Origin: Bacteroidales bacterium
GTDB lineage: Bacteria; Bacteroidota; Bacteroidia; Bacteroidales; F082
Assembly (NCBI GenBank): GCA_017561025.1
Contig: JAFZDU010000056.1
Location: 1-32,038 of the forward strand
Direction of reading: 5' to 3'
DNA length: 32,038 nt
Positions 7,656 to 15,980 of the stretch are shown piece by piece. Position numbers and translations under genes: made by a program. Positions within the stretch are counted from its first letter, which is position 1; the number at the start of each line of letters is the position of its first letter. The notes beneath the pieces are model-generated. The model was not told the DNA's origin and did not search any database. It saw nothing but the letters and a program-made list of their open reading frames with translations.

Positions 7656-9806
7656 ATGAAAAAGACATTTTTATTAATTGCATTGATTTGCATTTCTGTA
7701 AGTTCAATCTTTGCTCAAGAAAAGAAGATGCTTACTCCAAATGATGCTGCTTATCAAAATCGTAGCGTTTATCCTGTTGGCAAAAACGTAAAATGGTTGA
7801 CAAATACCGACAAGTATATCTTTACAGAAGGTAACGACCTTATGGTTCAAGATGTTAACGCAAAGAACGCAAGCGTTATGCTGACATTAGACCAAGTCAA
7901 CTCTTATTTGAATCAAGCTGGCATGGACAGCATCAAACGTCTTCCTAACCTCACATGGATCGCTGCTGACCAAGCATACTATTATAGCTTCGATAAAAAC
8001 ACTAACAACATCAATCTCAATCTTCTAGATGTTAAAGCTAAAAATGTCAAGAAAGTGACAGCAATACCTTCAAATGCTGAAAACTATACAGTTACAACAC
8101 CTTCTTTGAAAGTCGCTTATACTATCGACAACAACTTATATTATGCTGATGGCGACAATCAAGTACAAGTTACAGACAACGCAGAAAATGTTGTTGCTGG
8201 TCAATCAGTTCACCGTAATGAATTCGCTATCGAAGGCGGTATCTTCTGGTCACCTGACGGAAGCAGACTCGCTTATTATTCAATGGACGAAAGCATGGTG
8301 ACAGACTATCCATTAGTCGACATCACAGAACGCGTCGCTACTGCAAAACCTATCAAATATCCAATGGCAGGCATGACAAGTCACCAAGTTACATTGAAGA
8401 TATATAACACAACAAACGGCGAAGAGACAGTCGTTAAGACAGAAGGTCCAGCTGACCAATATCTTACAGCAATCACATGGAATCCTAACAACGAGATGAT
8501 TTACATCGGCGTCTTGAACCGCGGTCAAAATCATCTTCAATTCAATGAATATAGCGCATTGAACGGCGAATATTTACAGACTATCTTCGAAGACAAAGAC
8601 GAGCAATATGTTGAACCTGTTGGTCCAGCTCACTTCTTGCCAAACAGCACAAAGGAATTTTTATGGCTCGCTCAACGCGACGGTTTCTATCATATTTGGA
8701 AACATAACACAGTGACAAAAGAAGCAAAACAAATCACAAAAGGCGACTTCGTCATCACATCATTCGAAGGATTCGACAAGACTGGAAACCACGTTTATTA
8801 CACTTCAACAGAGGTAAGTCCTTTGGAACGTCATTATTACAAACATAATATCAAGAGCGGTAAGAAAGTAAAGGTCACAAAACAACACGGAACACACGAC
8901 GTTGCACCAAGCGCTTCAGGAAAATATTTCTTGGATTCATATTCAAGCACCGACGTTGCAAGAAACATCGACATCATGGATGTTAACGGCAAGATGGTTA
9001 CACGTTTGCACGAAGCAGAAGATCCTTTGAAAGAATATAACATCGGAACTGTCGAACTCGGCACATTGGAAGCAGAAGACGGACAAACTCTTTACACACG
9101 TCTCATCAAACCTTATAACTTCGATGAAAACAAAAAATATCCTGTTATTATCTATGTTTACGGCGGTCCTCACGCTCAATTGATTACAGACTCATGGACA
9201 GCAGGCGCTGGTGTTTATTTACATTATCTCTCACAAGAAGGATTCATCGTCTTCACTTTGGATAACAGAGGTTCTGCCGACAGAGGCGAGGCTTTCGAAC
9301 AAATCATCCACCGTCAATGCGGACAAGCAGAAATGCGCGACCAAAAAGTCGGTATCGATTATCTTAAGTCACTTCCTTATGTCGACGCTGACCGTATCGG
9401 AACAGACGGATGGAGCTACGGCGGTTTCATGAGTACAAACATGAAGATCAACTACCCAGAAGATGTAAAGGTCTCAACAGCAGGTGGTCCTGTTATGGAT
9501 TGGAAATACTACGAAGTGATGTACGGCGAACGTTATATGGACACACCAGAAGAAAATCCAGAAGGATACGAACTCACAAGTTTGGAAAACAAGACAGAGA
9601 AACTCGAAGGCAAGTTGATGATCATCCACTGCACAACAGACCCTGTAGTTCTCTGGCAACACTCATTGGTATTCGTTGAAAACTGCATCCACAACGGAAA
9701 ACAATTAGACTATTTCGTATATCCTGGTCACGACCACAACGTTTACGGTCCTGACAGAGCACACCTCGTAACAAAGATCACTGAATATTTCAAGGCGAAT
9801 CTTTGA
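7656..9806 (+). CDS. ptpA: Prolyl tripeptidyl peptidase, S9 family (PtpA-like)
   Basis: A secreted serine peptidase that removes tripeptides ending in proline from peptide N-termini. Signal peptide at residues 1-20 (ends IFA), then a beta-propeller (about 50-450) and an alpha/beta-hydrolase domain (about 480-716). The triad is Ser587 (GWSYGG), Asp662 (TTDPV) and His694 (GHDHNVYG). The two glutamates that bind the substrate amino group are Glu189 and Glu620. As I recall the Porphyromonas gingivalis PtpA numbering (Glu205, Ser603, Glu636, Asp678, His710), all five residues fit at a constant offset of 16, which favours PtpA over plain DPP IV. The stretch MYGERYMDTPEENPEGY is also PtpA-like. Length 716 aa is normal. 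Thr codons are almost all ACA and Arg codons mostly CGT, suggesting high expression. A terminator follows at 9867. Confidence 0.93.
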   Translation: MKKTFLLIALICISVSSIFAQEKKMLTPNDAAYQNRSVYPVGKNVKWLTNTDKYIFTEGNDLMVQDVNAKNASVMLTLDQVNSYLNQAGMDSIKRLPNLTWIAADQAYYYSFDKNTNNINLNLLDVKAKNVKKVTAIPSNAENYTVTTPSLKVAYTIDNNLYYADGDNQVQVTDNAENVVAGQSVHRNEFAIEGGIFWSPDGSRLAYYSMDESMVTDYPLVDITERVATAKPIKYPMAGMTSHQVTLKIYNTTNGEETVVKTEGPADQYLTAITWNPNNEMIYIGVLNRGQNHLQFNEYSALNGEYLQTIFEDKDEQYVEPVGPAHFLPNSTKEFLWLAQRDGFYHIWKHNTVTKEAKQITKGDFVITSFEGFDKTGNHVYYTSTEVSPLERHYYKHNIKSGKKVKVTKQHGTHDVAPSASGKYFLDSYSSTDVARNIDIMDVNGKMVTRLHEAEDPLKEYNIGTVELGTLEAEDGQTLYTRLIKPYNFDENKKYPVIIYVYGGPHAQLITDSWTAGAGVYLHYLSQEGFIVFTLDNRGSADRGEAFEQIIHRQCGQAEMRDQKVGIDYLKSLPYVDADRIGTDGWSYGGFMSTNMKINYPEDVKVSTAGGPVMDWKYYEVMYGERYMDTPEENPEGYELTSLENKTEKLEGKLMIIHCTTDPVVLWQHSLVFVENCIHNGKQLDYFVYPGHDHNVYGPDRAHLVTKITEYFKANL

Positions 9807-9866
9807 TTAAGGACAAAAGGCTAAAGGCTAAAGGCGAAAGTTTAGTCATTTAACCTTAGTCATGAT

Positions 9867-9898
9867 AAAAGACTATCCATTGGGGTAGTCTTTTTTTT
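9867..9898 (+). terminator. Rho-independent terminator of the GGGPS-ptpA unit
   Basis: AAAGACTATCC and GGGGTAGTCTTT form an 11-bp stem (one G-T pair) with a short loop, running into eight T. It starts 60 bp after the stop of ptpA. The 9807-9860 stretch before it is built of low-complexity words such as ggctaaaggctaaagg and codes for nothing visible. Confidence 0.85.
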
Positions 9899-9953
9899 AT
9901 TTCATTTGATTATCTTGTGGTTAAAAAATAATATTAAAATTTTATCAAAAAAG

Positions 9954-9984
9954 TTTGCAAAGTATCAATAAATATTTAACTTTG
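9954..9984 (+). promoter_or_regulatory. Promoter with both Bacteroidota elements (TTTG, 19 bp, TAACTTTG)
   Basis: TTTG at 9954-9957 and TAACTTTG at 9977-9984 are separated by 19 bp, the consensus arrangement for the Bacteroidota primary sigma factor. It is the best promoter in the window and predicts a transcript start near 9990 and a leader of about 150 nt for the 10139 gene. Confidence 0.8.
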
Positions 9985-9990
9985 CGATGC

Positions 9991-10138
9991 TCTAATGATG
10001 CGAATCATGAAACTTGGGATCTCTCTTTAATCCCACCCAATTATTGATTTTTTTGAAAGTTGTTTTTTAGATTTTTGAAAGTTTATTTTCTCAAAAAAAT
10101 ATACTCCAAATTTTTTTATTAACTAATTTTTTACAATT
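9991..10138 (+). promoter_or_regulatory. Structured 5' leader of the T9SS beta-propeller gene
   Basis: The predicted leader begins with two small hairpins. ATGAT (9995-9999) and ATCAT (10004-10008) enclose GCGA, a GNRA-type tetraloop. TGGGAT (10015-10020) and ATCCCA (10030-10035) follow. Further on is a direct repeat of TTTTTGAAAGTT at 10050 and 10072, then an A/T-rich run into the start codon with no Shine-Dalgarno. This does not match any riboswitch class I can recognise; it may simply stabilise a highly expressed mRNA. Confidence 0.4.
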
Positions 10139-13096
10139 ATGAAAAAAGGTTTACTTTCATTTGCACTTATTGCAATGGCATTAGGCGTAAACGCTCAAGT
10201 CGGCGTCAAGACTGTCACCACAGCTAATGGTACAACTACCAAAGCTTCCAGCGAAGTTGTTCAGCAGAAGAGCAACAGAGCTACAACTTCTGATGCAGAG
10301 ATTGTCTGGCATCACAACGAAGAATATGCTATCGGTGGTAATGCATGGATTTCAGATGAAGTAGGCAACGTAGTTATTAATTGGGAAGTTAATGACAAAC
10401 GATTCGAATCATTTAGTGAAAACGGTATCTCAGAATGGAATTATGCGACAGAGAGCGACTGGCCATTCACAGCTGCAAATAAAGCTGGTAGTCTCTACGC
10501 TGTTGCTGATGAAACCAAATTGATATTATTAGATAACACAGGAGCAATTTTAGCAACAATCAATCCTGGTGGTCCTGTTGGCGCAGTGGCTGTAAATAAA
10601 GAAGGTACAGCTATTTATCTTTCATATGGTACAGGTTCTTATGAAAATAATAATATGGTTGCTTTTGTGGCACGTTACACAAAAGACGGTGTCTTGGAAT
10701 GGGCAACAGAAGCAAAGGTCGGTAGCGATATCGCTGGCATTGCCATCGCTGACGACAACTCAAGATTGATTGCTGCCGACAGAGGTAACAGCGAGATTTA
10801 CGTCTTGGATCCAGAATCTGGCGACATCCTCCAAGATGGCATCTACTATTATAATAATAGTGCAAAACAACCTCCTGTCTTAAATGCTGACGGCGCTTAC
10901 CTCGCATGGTGCGATATGGATGGCAAAGGTCACCTCTGCAAATGGGACGGAGATAAATATGTAGAACAATGGAATGCATCACTCAAGATGTCTGGTCAAA
11001 GCAGCTGCTGGGGTTACTCAAACGCCATCACTCCTGACGGATCAACAATCTTGTTCGGTACATTAGGATTCGTAAGCGACGGATACGACGGATGTGTCTT
11101 CTTGTTCAACAACTATTCAAACACTCCAGTATGGGTTGCAACAACAGGCGGTCCTGTTAATAATTTGGACATCACAGCCGATGGTTCTCTCATCGCTGTA
11201 GCAACAGACGGTCCTATGAACCATTCAACAGGTGACATCTTGATTTTCCGTCGTCAAAGCGTTGAACCATTCTTGTCAGTCAACACTCCTGGTTCTATGT
11301 GCTATATCGACATCACAGATGATGGCGCTTACTGCGCTGGCGCTGGTAAAGGCGTTCACTCATACGAGATGGGATGGGGCGGTAATGCTTACTTGATTAA
11401 ATCAACACCTTCTTACGTAGGTTCTATCGCTGCTTCAATCACATTGAATCAAGTAAACGATTTCAGCGACGCTATGATAACAGTAGAAGGTCTCGAAGAC
11501 TATTATGTATATACTAATGCAGAAGGCGCTGCTGACCTCAAATATATCCCAGAAGGAACATATAGCGTGACAATTTCTAAAATAGGTTTCAATCCTCAAA
11601 CTATCAACAACGTACAAATCAAAGCCGGTGAAGCAACAGCTCTCGAGGCAACATTGGAACCTGTTGGCGCTCCTATCAAGAACCTCTACGCAACACAAGG
11701 TTCTGAAGTGACCGTTAACCTCCGTTGGGATGCATTCGAAGACTCATTCGAAGGATATAACATCTATCGTAAAGACGACATCAACGCAACATATACTGAA
11801 GTGTTGGCAACACTCGGAAAAGACGCAACATCTTACGTAGACGAGACTGCAATTCCTACAAAGTCATACTACTATGCAGTAACAGCATCATTGGCAGGTA
11901 ACCTAGAAACTCCATTGTCAAACAATGCCTACGGTTTCGCATCAACAGCATATATCACAGAAGTCATCGAAGTGTTCAACGGAACAGCTCCAACAATCGA
12001 CGGTACTTTAGCTGATGGCGAATGGGCTGACGCTTTCAAAGTCGATATCTCCGACTTCACAGGCATCACAGAAAATGTAGAGACATTCGGTACTGTTTAT
12101 ATGTATGTCAAGACAGACGGACAAAAAATGTACATCGGCTTGGAAGACTTCGCTGATACAGAATTGTCAGAAAACGACTGCTTGGCATTGTACTTCGACG
12201 ACAATAACGACCATGTTTATCCTGCTACTACAGACAACTCAGAAGGTAACTACTGGTTCAAATATAGCGGCGGCACTGGCATCCTCCAATATCGTCCAAT
12301 CTATGAAACAGGCAGCACAGGCGATATCGTAGTCGTTGAAGGCGCTCAAGTAGCATTCTCAGACGCTACAGGTCACGTAACAGCAGAATTCGTACTCGAA
12401 TTTGGTAACGCTGATCATCAAATCACTCTCGGCGCTAACAACGAAAGCAGCGTCTACTTGTTCTACAGATCAAGCGGTTCTGATTATCACGCTTACTGGC
12501 CATATAACAACATCGACACATTCAGCCCAATAGGCTACGACACATTCAGATTCTTCGTCGATAATGAAGCTCCAGAAGCTCCTGAAAACCTCCGCGTTGA
12601 CGAAAGCATCTTGGGATGGCGTAACTACGTTCCAGTAAGATGGGATATGCCTGCTGTCGCAGACTTCAGCCACTTCAACGTTTATGTCAACTCCGACGCA
12701 GTAGCTTACAAAGTTTATGGCCCAGAAGCAGTTGTCGACGTTGAGTCAAATACTGACTATACAGTATACGTAACAACAGTTGACAACACAGGCAAGGAAT
12801 CAGCAAAATCAGAAGAATTGACATTCCACGTTGGCAATATCAACGTTGAAGAAATCGCTGCAACAACAGTAAGCTTGTATCCAAACCCAGCATCATCAGT
12901 GGTTTACATCCAGACAGAATTGACAGGCGAAGCAACAGCAAACATCGTTGACCTCACAGGCCGTCTCGTAAAGAGCGTCAACATCAGCGATATGCAAAAT
13001 GCTTCAATCAATGTTGAAGACATTAACACAGGTGTCTATTTCTTCATGATTCAACAAGAAAACACAATCATAGTAAGAAAAGTTACAGTCAAATAA
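10139..13096 (+). CDS. T9SS-exported multidomain protein: beta-propeller, Fn3 and CBM9-like domains
   Basis: A large secreted protein of 985 aa without an obvious catalytic motif. In order: signal peptide (1-19, ends VNA), a WD40/PQQ-like propeller with repeated blades (about 50-425), a carboxypeptidase-regulatory-like or PEGA-type beta-sandwich (about 430-505), an Fn3 domain (about 510-597), a CBM9/DOMON-like domain starting with the typical TIDGTLADGEW (about 607-795), a second Fn3 (about 800-895), and a type A T9SS sorting domain (about 905-985, beginning SLYPNPAS). It is therefore expected to cross the outer membrane and be attached to the surface or released. Codon use is strongly biased (Thr ACA, Asn AAC, Arg CGT), suggesting very high expression, in keeping with the strong promoter and structured leader. 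A binding or structural surface role is inferred; the ligand is unknown. Confidence 0.88.
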   Translation: MKKGLLSFALIAMALGVNAQVGVKTVTTANGTTTKASSEVVQQKSNRATTSDAEIVWHHNEEYAIGGNAWISDEVGNVVINWEVNDKRFESFSENGISEWNYATESDWPFTAANKAGSLYAVADETKLILLDNTGAILATINPGGPVGAVAVNKEGTAIYLSYGTGSYENNNMVAFVARYTKDGVLEWATEAKVGSDIAGIAIADDNSRLIAADRGNSEIYVLDPESGDILQDGIYYYNNSAKQPPVLNADGAYLAWCDMDGKGHLCKWDGDKYVEQWNASLKMSGQSSCWGYSNAITPDGSTILFGTLGFVSDGYDGCVFLFNNYSNTPVWVATTGGPVNNLDITADGSLIAVATDGPMNHSTGDILIFRRQSVEPFLSVNTPGSMCYIDITDDGAYCAGAGKGVHSYEMGWGGNAYLIKSTPSYVGSIAASITLNQVNDFSDAMITVEGLEDYYVYTNAEGAADLKYIPEGTYSVTISKIGFNPQTINNVQIKAGEATALEATLEPVGAPIKNLYATQGSEVTVNLRWDAFEDSFEGYNIYRKDDINATYTEVLATLGKDATSYVDETAIPTKSYYYAVTASLAGNLETPLSNNAYGFASTAYITEVIEVFNGTAPTIDGTLADGEWADAFKVDISDFTGITENVETFGTVYMYVKTDGQKMYIGLEDFADTELSENDCLALYFDDNNDHVYPATTDNSEGNYWFKYSGGTGILQYRPIYETGSTGDIVVVEGAQVAFSDATGHVTAEFVLEFGNADHQITLGANNESSVYLFYRSSGSDYHAYWPYNNIDTFSPIGYDTFRFFVDNEAPEAPENLRVDESILGWRNYVPVRWDMPAVADFSHFNVYVNSDAVAYKVYGPEAVVDVESNTDYTVYVTTVDNTGKESAKSEELTFHVGNINVEEIAATTVSLYPNPASSVVYIQTELTGEATANIVDLTGRLVKSVNISDMQNASINVEDINTGVYFFMIQQENTIIVRKVTVK

Positions 13097-13117
13097 GGCT
13101 AACGGCTAAAGTAAAAT

Positions 13118-13202
13118 GAGGCTGTCTAACAAGTGAAGTGAGCCACAAAGTTTGGACAAAAAACTTTGGGGCTCACTTCACTTTTCTTTGTTAAACGGCC
13201 TC
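13118..13202 (+). terminator. Compound hairpin: GAGGC-type cap enclosing a 20-bp stem
   Basis: The outer arms GAGGCTGTCTAACAAG (13118-13133) and CTTTGTTAAACGGCCTC (13186-13202) match the cap hairpin seen at 25147, 31661 and 13367. In its loop is a second perfect-looking hairpin, arms 13134-13153 and 13161-13180, with 19 of 20 pairs and a 7-nt loop, starting TGAAGTGAGCC. It begins 22 nt after the stop of the 10139 gene and ends with CTCTTTATTTT, so it can act as its terminator. Confidence 0.75.
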
Positions 13203-13210
13203 TTTATTTT

Positions 13211-13366
13211 GGACGCATTCGATGCGTCCTTACAAAATCATGCGGGACAATAAAACCTGTAGGGACACATCGAATGTGTCCTTATAGCTTTTGAATGCAT
13301 TCGACGCTGCACTTGGACGCATTCGATGCGTCCTTACAAAATCATGCGGGACAATAAAACCTGTAG
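13211..13366 (-). repeat. 104-bp palindromic repeat, one and a half units (inverted relative to 31.7 kb array)
   Basis: Palindrome GGACGCATTCGATGCGTCC occurs at 13211 and again at 13315, exactly 104 bp apart. Between them lies a second palindrome beginning GGGACACATCGAATGTGTCC at 13262. Spacers (tacaaaatcatgcgggac, ttgaatgcattcgacgctgc) are the reverse complement of those in the array from 31696, so the element runs on the minus strand there. It abuts the cap hairpin at 13367 by the same junction (CTACAGG next to GGCCTC) as the copy at 31690. With the neighbouring hairpins it fills nearly all of the 331-bp gap between genes; the rest (13405-13427) is taattcctaa-type filler. Confidence 0.85.
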
Positions 13367-13404
13367 GAGGCCGTCTAAAACTCGTTAGACAGCCTCATTT
13401 TTTT
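13367..13404 (+). terminator. Cap hairpin of the 104-bp repeat, with T tract
   Basis: GAGGCCGTCTAAAAC and GTTAGACAGCCTC form a stem of about 12 bp closed by a small loop, followed by ATTTTTTT. The T tract is on the plus strand, away from the FMN-protein gene that ends at 13428. Confidence 0.65.
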
Positions 13405-13427
13405 AACTCCTAACTTCTAATTCCTAA

Positions 13428-14570
13428 TTAATTCCTCTTGAAGATTCCTAAAAATGTTCCAGTTGGACATAAATAATTGCACCAAGGCTTCTTGATGAAG
13501 ATGGATACAACGACAATAACAGCTGTCAACAATGCCACTTCAAAGATGATAGACTGATAGCTGAAGACACTGAATGGCTCCACCTCACATAGATTCAATC
13601 CAATGCCAGATGCATATAGCACTACGAGTGTCAATAATATTATCTTTCTTATGAAAGAAAACAATTTGTAGATTCTAGCCGATACTGTTATCTTCTTGAC
13701 AGGAATCGTCCCGACGAATTCCTGTACTGCACCGAAAGGACATAAATATTGGCAATAGAACGACTTCTTTGTAATCAAAGGTAATATTATTGATAATATA
13801 GCGATGATGATGATGGCGATTTGTATTGCAGGAGAGATGCCGTTGGAAATCCAGTTGTAAAACATTGCCAATGAGAGAAGTGAGTTGGTCCAGAATCCTA
13901 ATATCAATATTGAGAGTGTCAATGTGATGAAGCGTAATTTCTTTGTCTTCTTAGGATTGAAGAAACATACCAGAGCTAATATCGTCACGATAATCACGCA
14001 TATCTGTTTTATGAACAAATCCCAGTCCCATGTTTGTAGCTTGGCTTTTTGTGAAGTGAGCTGTTGCATTGACACTTGAAAGGATTGTATTATAGCCATT
14101 GACGTGTAGGTACATCCGCTCACAGCATCCACCTGATGGTTAAGAGCCTCTTCGGTGCTGAGGCCGTTCCATGATTCCATGAAACCGCTCTTGAGCACTT
14201 TGTTCATATAACCTCTCGACTCTTTGTTAGGGCATGCTTCCACTTCGATGATTCTGTTGTTGTTGTCGATAAATATTGTGAGAGGCGTTGTTCCGTTATA
14301 TCCGAATATGTTGTCGCTGTAAGGGGATGTGTTGACAGCCTGGCCTAACATATTTCCGTTTTCGTAGATATGATATGAAGAGATGCTGTTTCGTGAGATG
14401 CTGTCGGCTGTAGGGAAGTGGTTTTTGGCTTCATCCAAAGAAAGACTGAATTCATATTTTGGATGTGTCAGTTCTTGCTTCTTTATATAGTTCTCATAAT
14501 TGTTCTTGATCAATGAAAATAATACGGCAACAATTATCAAGTAGTTCAATATTTTGTTGATATGTTTCAT
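13428..14570 (-). CDS. Membrane FMN-binding, 4Fe-4S cluster protein (NosR/RnfG-like domains)
   Basis: A probable membrane electron-transfer protein. The start was placed at the ATG at 14570 (380 aa), not 14606, because a -7 box at 14585-14592 lies between them. Residues 6-22 form a first membrane helix. An FMN_bind domain follows, with the attachment motif SGCTYT; Thr156 would bind FMN covalently, as in NqrC, RnfG and NosR. About four more hydrophobic segments (from residue about 190) come next, with two Fer4_5-type motifs: CQYLCPFGA and CNYLCPTGT. The protein ends 8 residues after the second motif and lacks the ferredoxin-type CxxCxxCxxxC domain present in NosR and NapH relatives. It may need another protein to complete the path. 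The flavin transferase ApbE is not in the window. The partner and electron donor are unknown. Confidence 0.85.
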   Translation of the reverse strand: MKHINKILNYLIIVAVLFSLIKNNYENYIKKQELTHPKYEFSLSLDEAKNHFPTADSISRNSISSYHIYENGNMLGQAVNTSPYSDNIFGYNGTTPLTIFIDNNNRIIEVEACPNKESRGYMNKVLKSGFMESWNGLSTEEALNHQVDAVSGCTYTSMAIIQSFQVSMQQLTSQKAKLQTWDWDLFIKQICVIIVTILALVCFFNPKKTKKLRFITLTLSILILGFWTNSLLSLAMFYNWISNGISPAIQIAIIIIAILSIILPLITKKSFYCQYLCPFGAVQEFVGTIPVKKITVSARIYKLFSFIRKIILLTLVVLYASGIGLNLCEVEPFSVFSYQSIIFEVALLTAVIVVVSIFIKKPWCNYLCPTGTFLGIFKRN

Positions 14571-14584
14571 AATATATTTTTTTG

Positions 14585-14592
14585 CAAAAGTA
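14585..14592 (-). promoter_or_regulatory. -7 box (TACTTTTG) for the FMN/4Fe-4S protein gene
   Basis: Exact TAnnTTTG match on the minus strand, 14 bp before the ATG at 14570, and inside the longer open frame; it is one reason for the shorter start. The same octamer precedes the histidine kinase gene (29258). Confidence 0.5.
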
Positions 14593-14615
14593 ATAATTTC
14601 AATCAAATGATTTTT

Positions 14616-14623
14616 TAAATTTG
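14616..14623 (+). promoter_or_regulatory. -7 box (TAAATTTG) for the acyltransferase gene
   Basis: Exact TAnnTTTG match 26 bp before the ATG at 14650; only TTTC at 14597-14600 stands in the -33 place. Divergent from the box at 14585. Confidence 0.5.
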
Positions 14624-14649
14624 TGCCTTTAACTTAAAATTAAAAGATT

Positions 14650-15933
14650 ATGGCTAAGATTCAAGATGACAATATCTTATATTCTTTGTTGAAACCATTC
14701 GTCGATTATCATTTGAGAAAGTCTTTTCGTCGTTATAAAGTTGTTGGACAAGAGAATATTCCTCAGGATGCAGCCTGTATTTTTGGTGCGAACCATACTA
14801 ATACCTTGATGGATGCTCTTGTGCTTCTCTCTATGAATAAAGAGAAAAAGGTCTTCATCGCCCGTGGTGATATCTTCAAGAAACCATTTATAGCTAAGCT
14901 GATGCACTTCTGCCGTATTCTTCCAATCTACAGAATACGCGACGGATTCAAAAGCGTGAAAGACAATAACTCAGAAATCATCGACAAGGCAGCCGATGTG
15001 GTACGTGATAATGTTAAGCTTTTCCTCTATCCTGAAGCAGCTCACAGAACCAAGCATTCATTGCGTCAACTCAGCAAGGGTATCTTCCATATCGCCCTCG
15101 AAGCTAACAGACAATTCGGTCATGAGAAGCCTGTGTATATAGTTCCTACAGGTATAGAGTACGGTGATTATTTCCGTTATCGATCAACGGCTCTTATCAG
15201 CTTCGGCGAGCCTATCAATGTGACGGAATTCATAAATCAGCATAAAGATGAAAACGAAGCTCTTCTGATGAACGGATTGCGTGATTTGCTTGCTGAACGT
15301 ATGGCAGCACGTATATCATTCATTCCTGACAGCGAGGAAAATTACGATGCGATATGGGAATTGACAAAGATAAAGGCAGGCTGCAAAGGCGGTTTGGAGG
15401 AACGTCTGGAGCGTAATCAAAAGACTATAAAGGAAATTTTGGAATGGAAGGAAAGAGAGCCAGAGAAAGCACAGGCTCTGTTAGAAAAAGTCAATAAGTT
15501 TATCAAGAAACGCAAGAAGAAAGGCATCTCTGTGACTTCTGTAGCTAAGGACAAACCATATGTCGCAGCTTTGTGGAAGAGCCTGGTAGCTGTCTTGGGA
15601 TTACCTTTATACATAGCATCAGCTCTCGCTACATTGCCAATATGGGTTGTTACTATGATATTGAAAGGCAGTTTCAAAGATAAGGCTTGGGGCAATACTG
15701 TAAGCTTCGGCGTTGAGACAATACTTCATCCGCTTATGATGGTGTTGTGTATAGCTCTGACCTTTAGCTTGCTTCCATGGGAGATTGCATTGGCGAGCAG
15801 CATATTCTATTATTATAGCTATATGTATTTCGTCGACTTTGGTGAGTTCCTTAGAAGATGGGCGTCAGACGTGAGATGGTGTTTCAATAAGAAACTAAGA
15901 AAAATGAAATCACAGAATTTCAGAATAAGCTGA
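14650..15933 (+). CDS. PlsC-type glycerolipid acyltransferase
   Basis: A membrane-associated acyltransferase of phospholipid synthesis, probably moving an acyl group to glycerol-3-phosphate or lysophosphatidic acid. The catalytic motif is NHTNTLMD (His49 to Asp55). Five residues lie between His and Asp instead of the four of classical HX4D acyltransferases; this spacing resembles the Gat1/Gat2-like GPAT subgroup that is common in Bacteroidota. Later motifs are FIARGDIFKKP with RILPIYR (substrate binding), FLYPEAAH in the place of FPEGTRS, and VPTGIEYGDY. Residues 230-290 form a charged helical, coiled-coil-like part. The C-terminal third has two or three hydrophobic segments (about 315-340 and 360-395). 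At 427 aa it is longer than PlsC (about 250 aa) because of these extensions. It stands alone between convergent and divergent neighbours; substrate choice is uncertain. Confidence 0.87.
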   Translation: MAKIQDDNILYSLLKPFVDYHLRKSFRRYKVVGQENIPQDAACIFGANHTNTLMDALVLLSMNKEKKVFIARGDIFKKPFIAKLMHFCRILPIYRIRDGFKSVKDNNSEIIDKAADVVRDNVKLFLYPEAAHRTKHSLRQLSKGIFHIALEANRQFGHEKPVYIVPTGIEYGDYFRYRSTALISFGEPINVTEFINQHKDENEALLMNGLRDLLAERMAARISFIPDSEENYDAIWELTKIKAGCKGGLEERLERNQKTIKEILEWKEREPEKAQALLEKVNKFIKKRKKKGISVTSVAKDKPYVAALWKSLVAVLGLPLYIASALATLPIWVVTMILKGSFKDKAWGNTVSFGVETILHPLMMVLCIALTFSLLPWEIALASSIFYYYSYMYFVDFGEFLRRWASDVRWCFNKKLRKMKSQNFRIS

Positions 15934-15942
15934 TATAAATAG

Positions 15943-15972
15943 AAAGAGTTGCCCGATTATGAGCAACTCTTT
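15943..15972. terminator. Bidirectional terminator
   Basis: A perfect 10-bp stem AAAGAGTTGC / GCAACTCTTT with a 10-nt loop, flanked by T on the plus side (TTTTAATTTT) and T on the minus side (CTATTTAT). It separates the convergent acyltransferase and M6 peptidase genes and can end both. Confidence 0.85.
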
Positions 15973-15980
15973 TAATTTTA

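Noticed and set aside
8313-9179. Several minus-strand open frames inside the ptpA gene
   Set aside because: They are out-of-frame shadows of a well-supported gene and have no promoter, start context or family resemblance.
7656-9806. Plain dipeptidyl-peptidase IV
   Set aside because: The triad and the two glutamates fit recalled PtpA numbering with a constant offset, and the segment after the nucleophile is PtpA-like.
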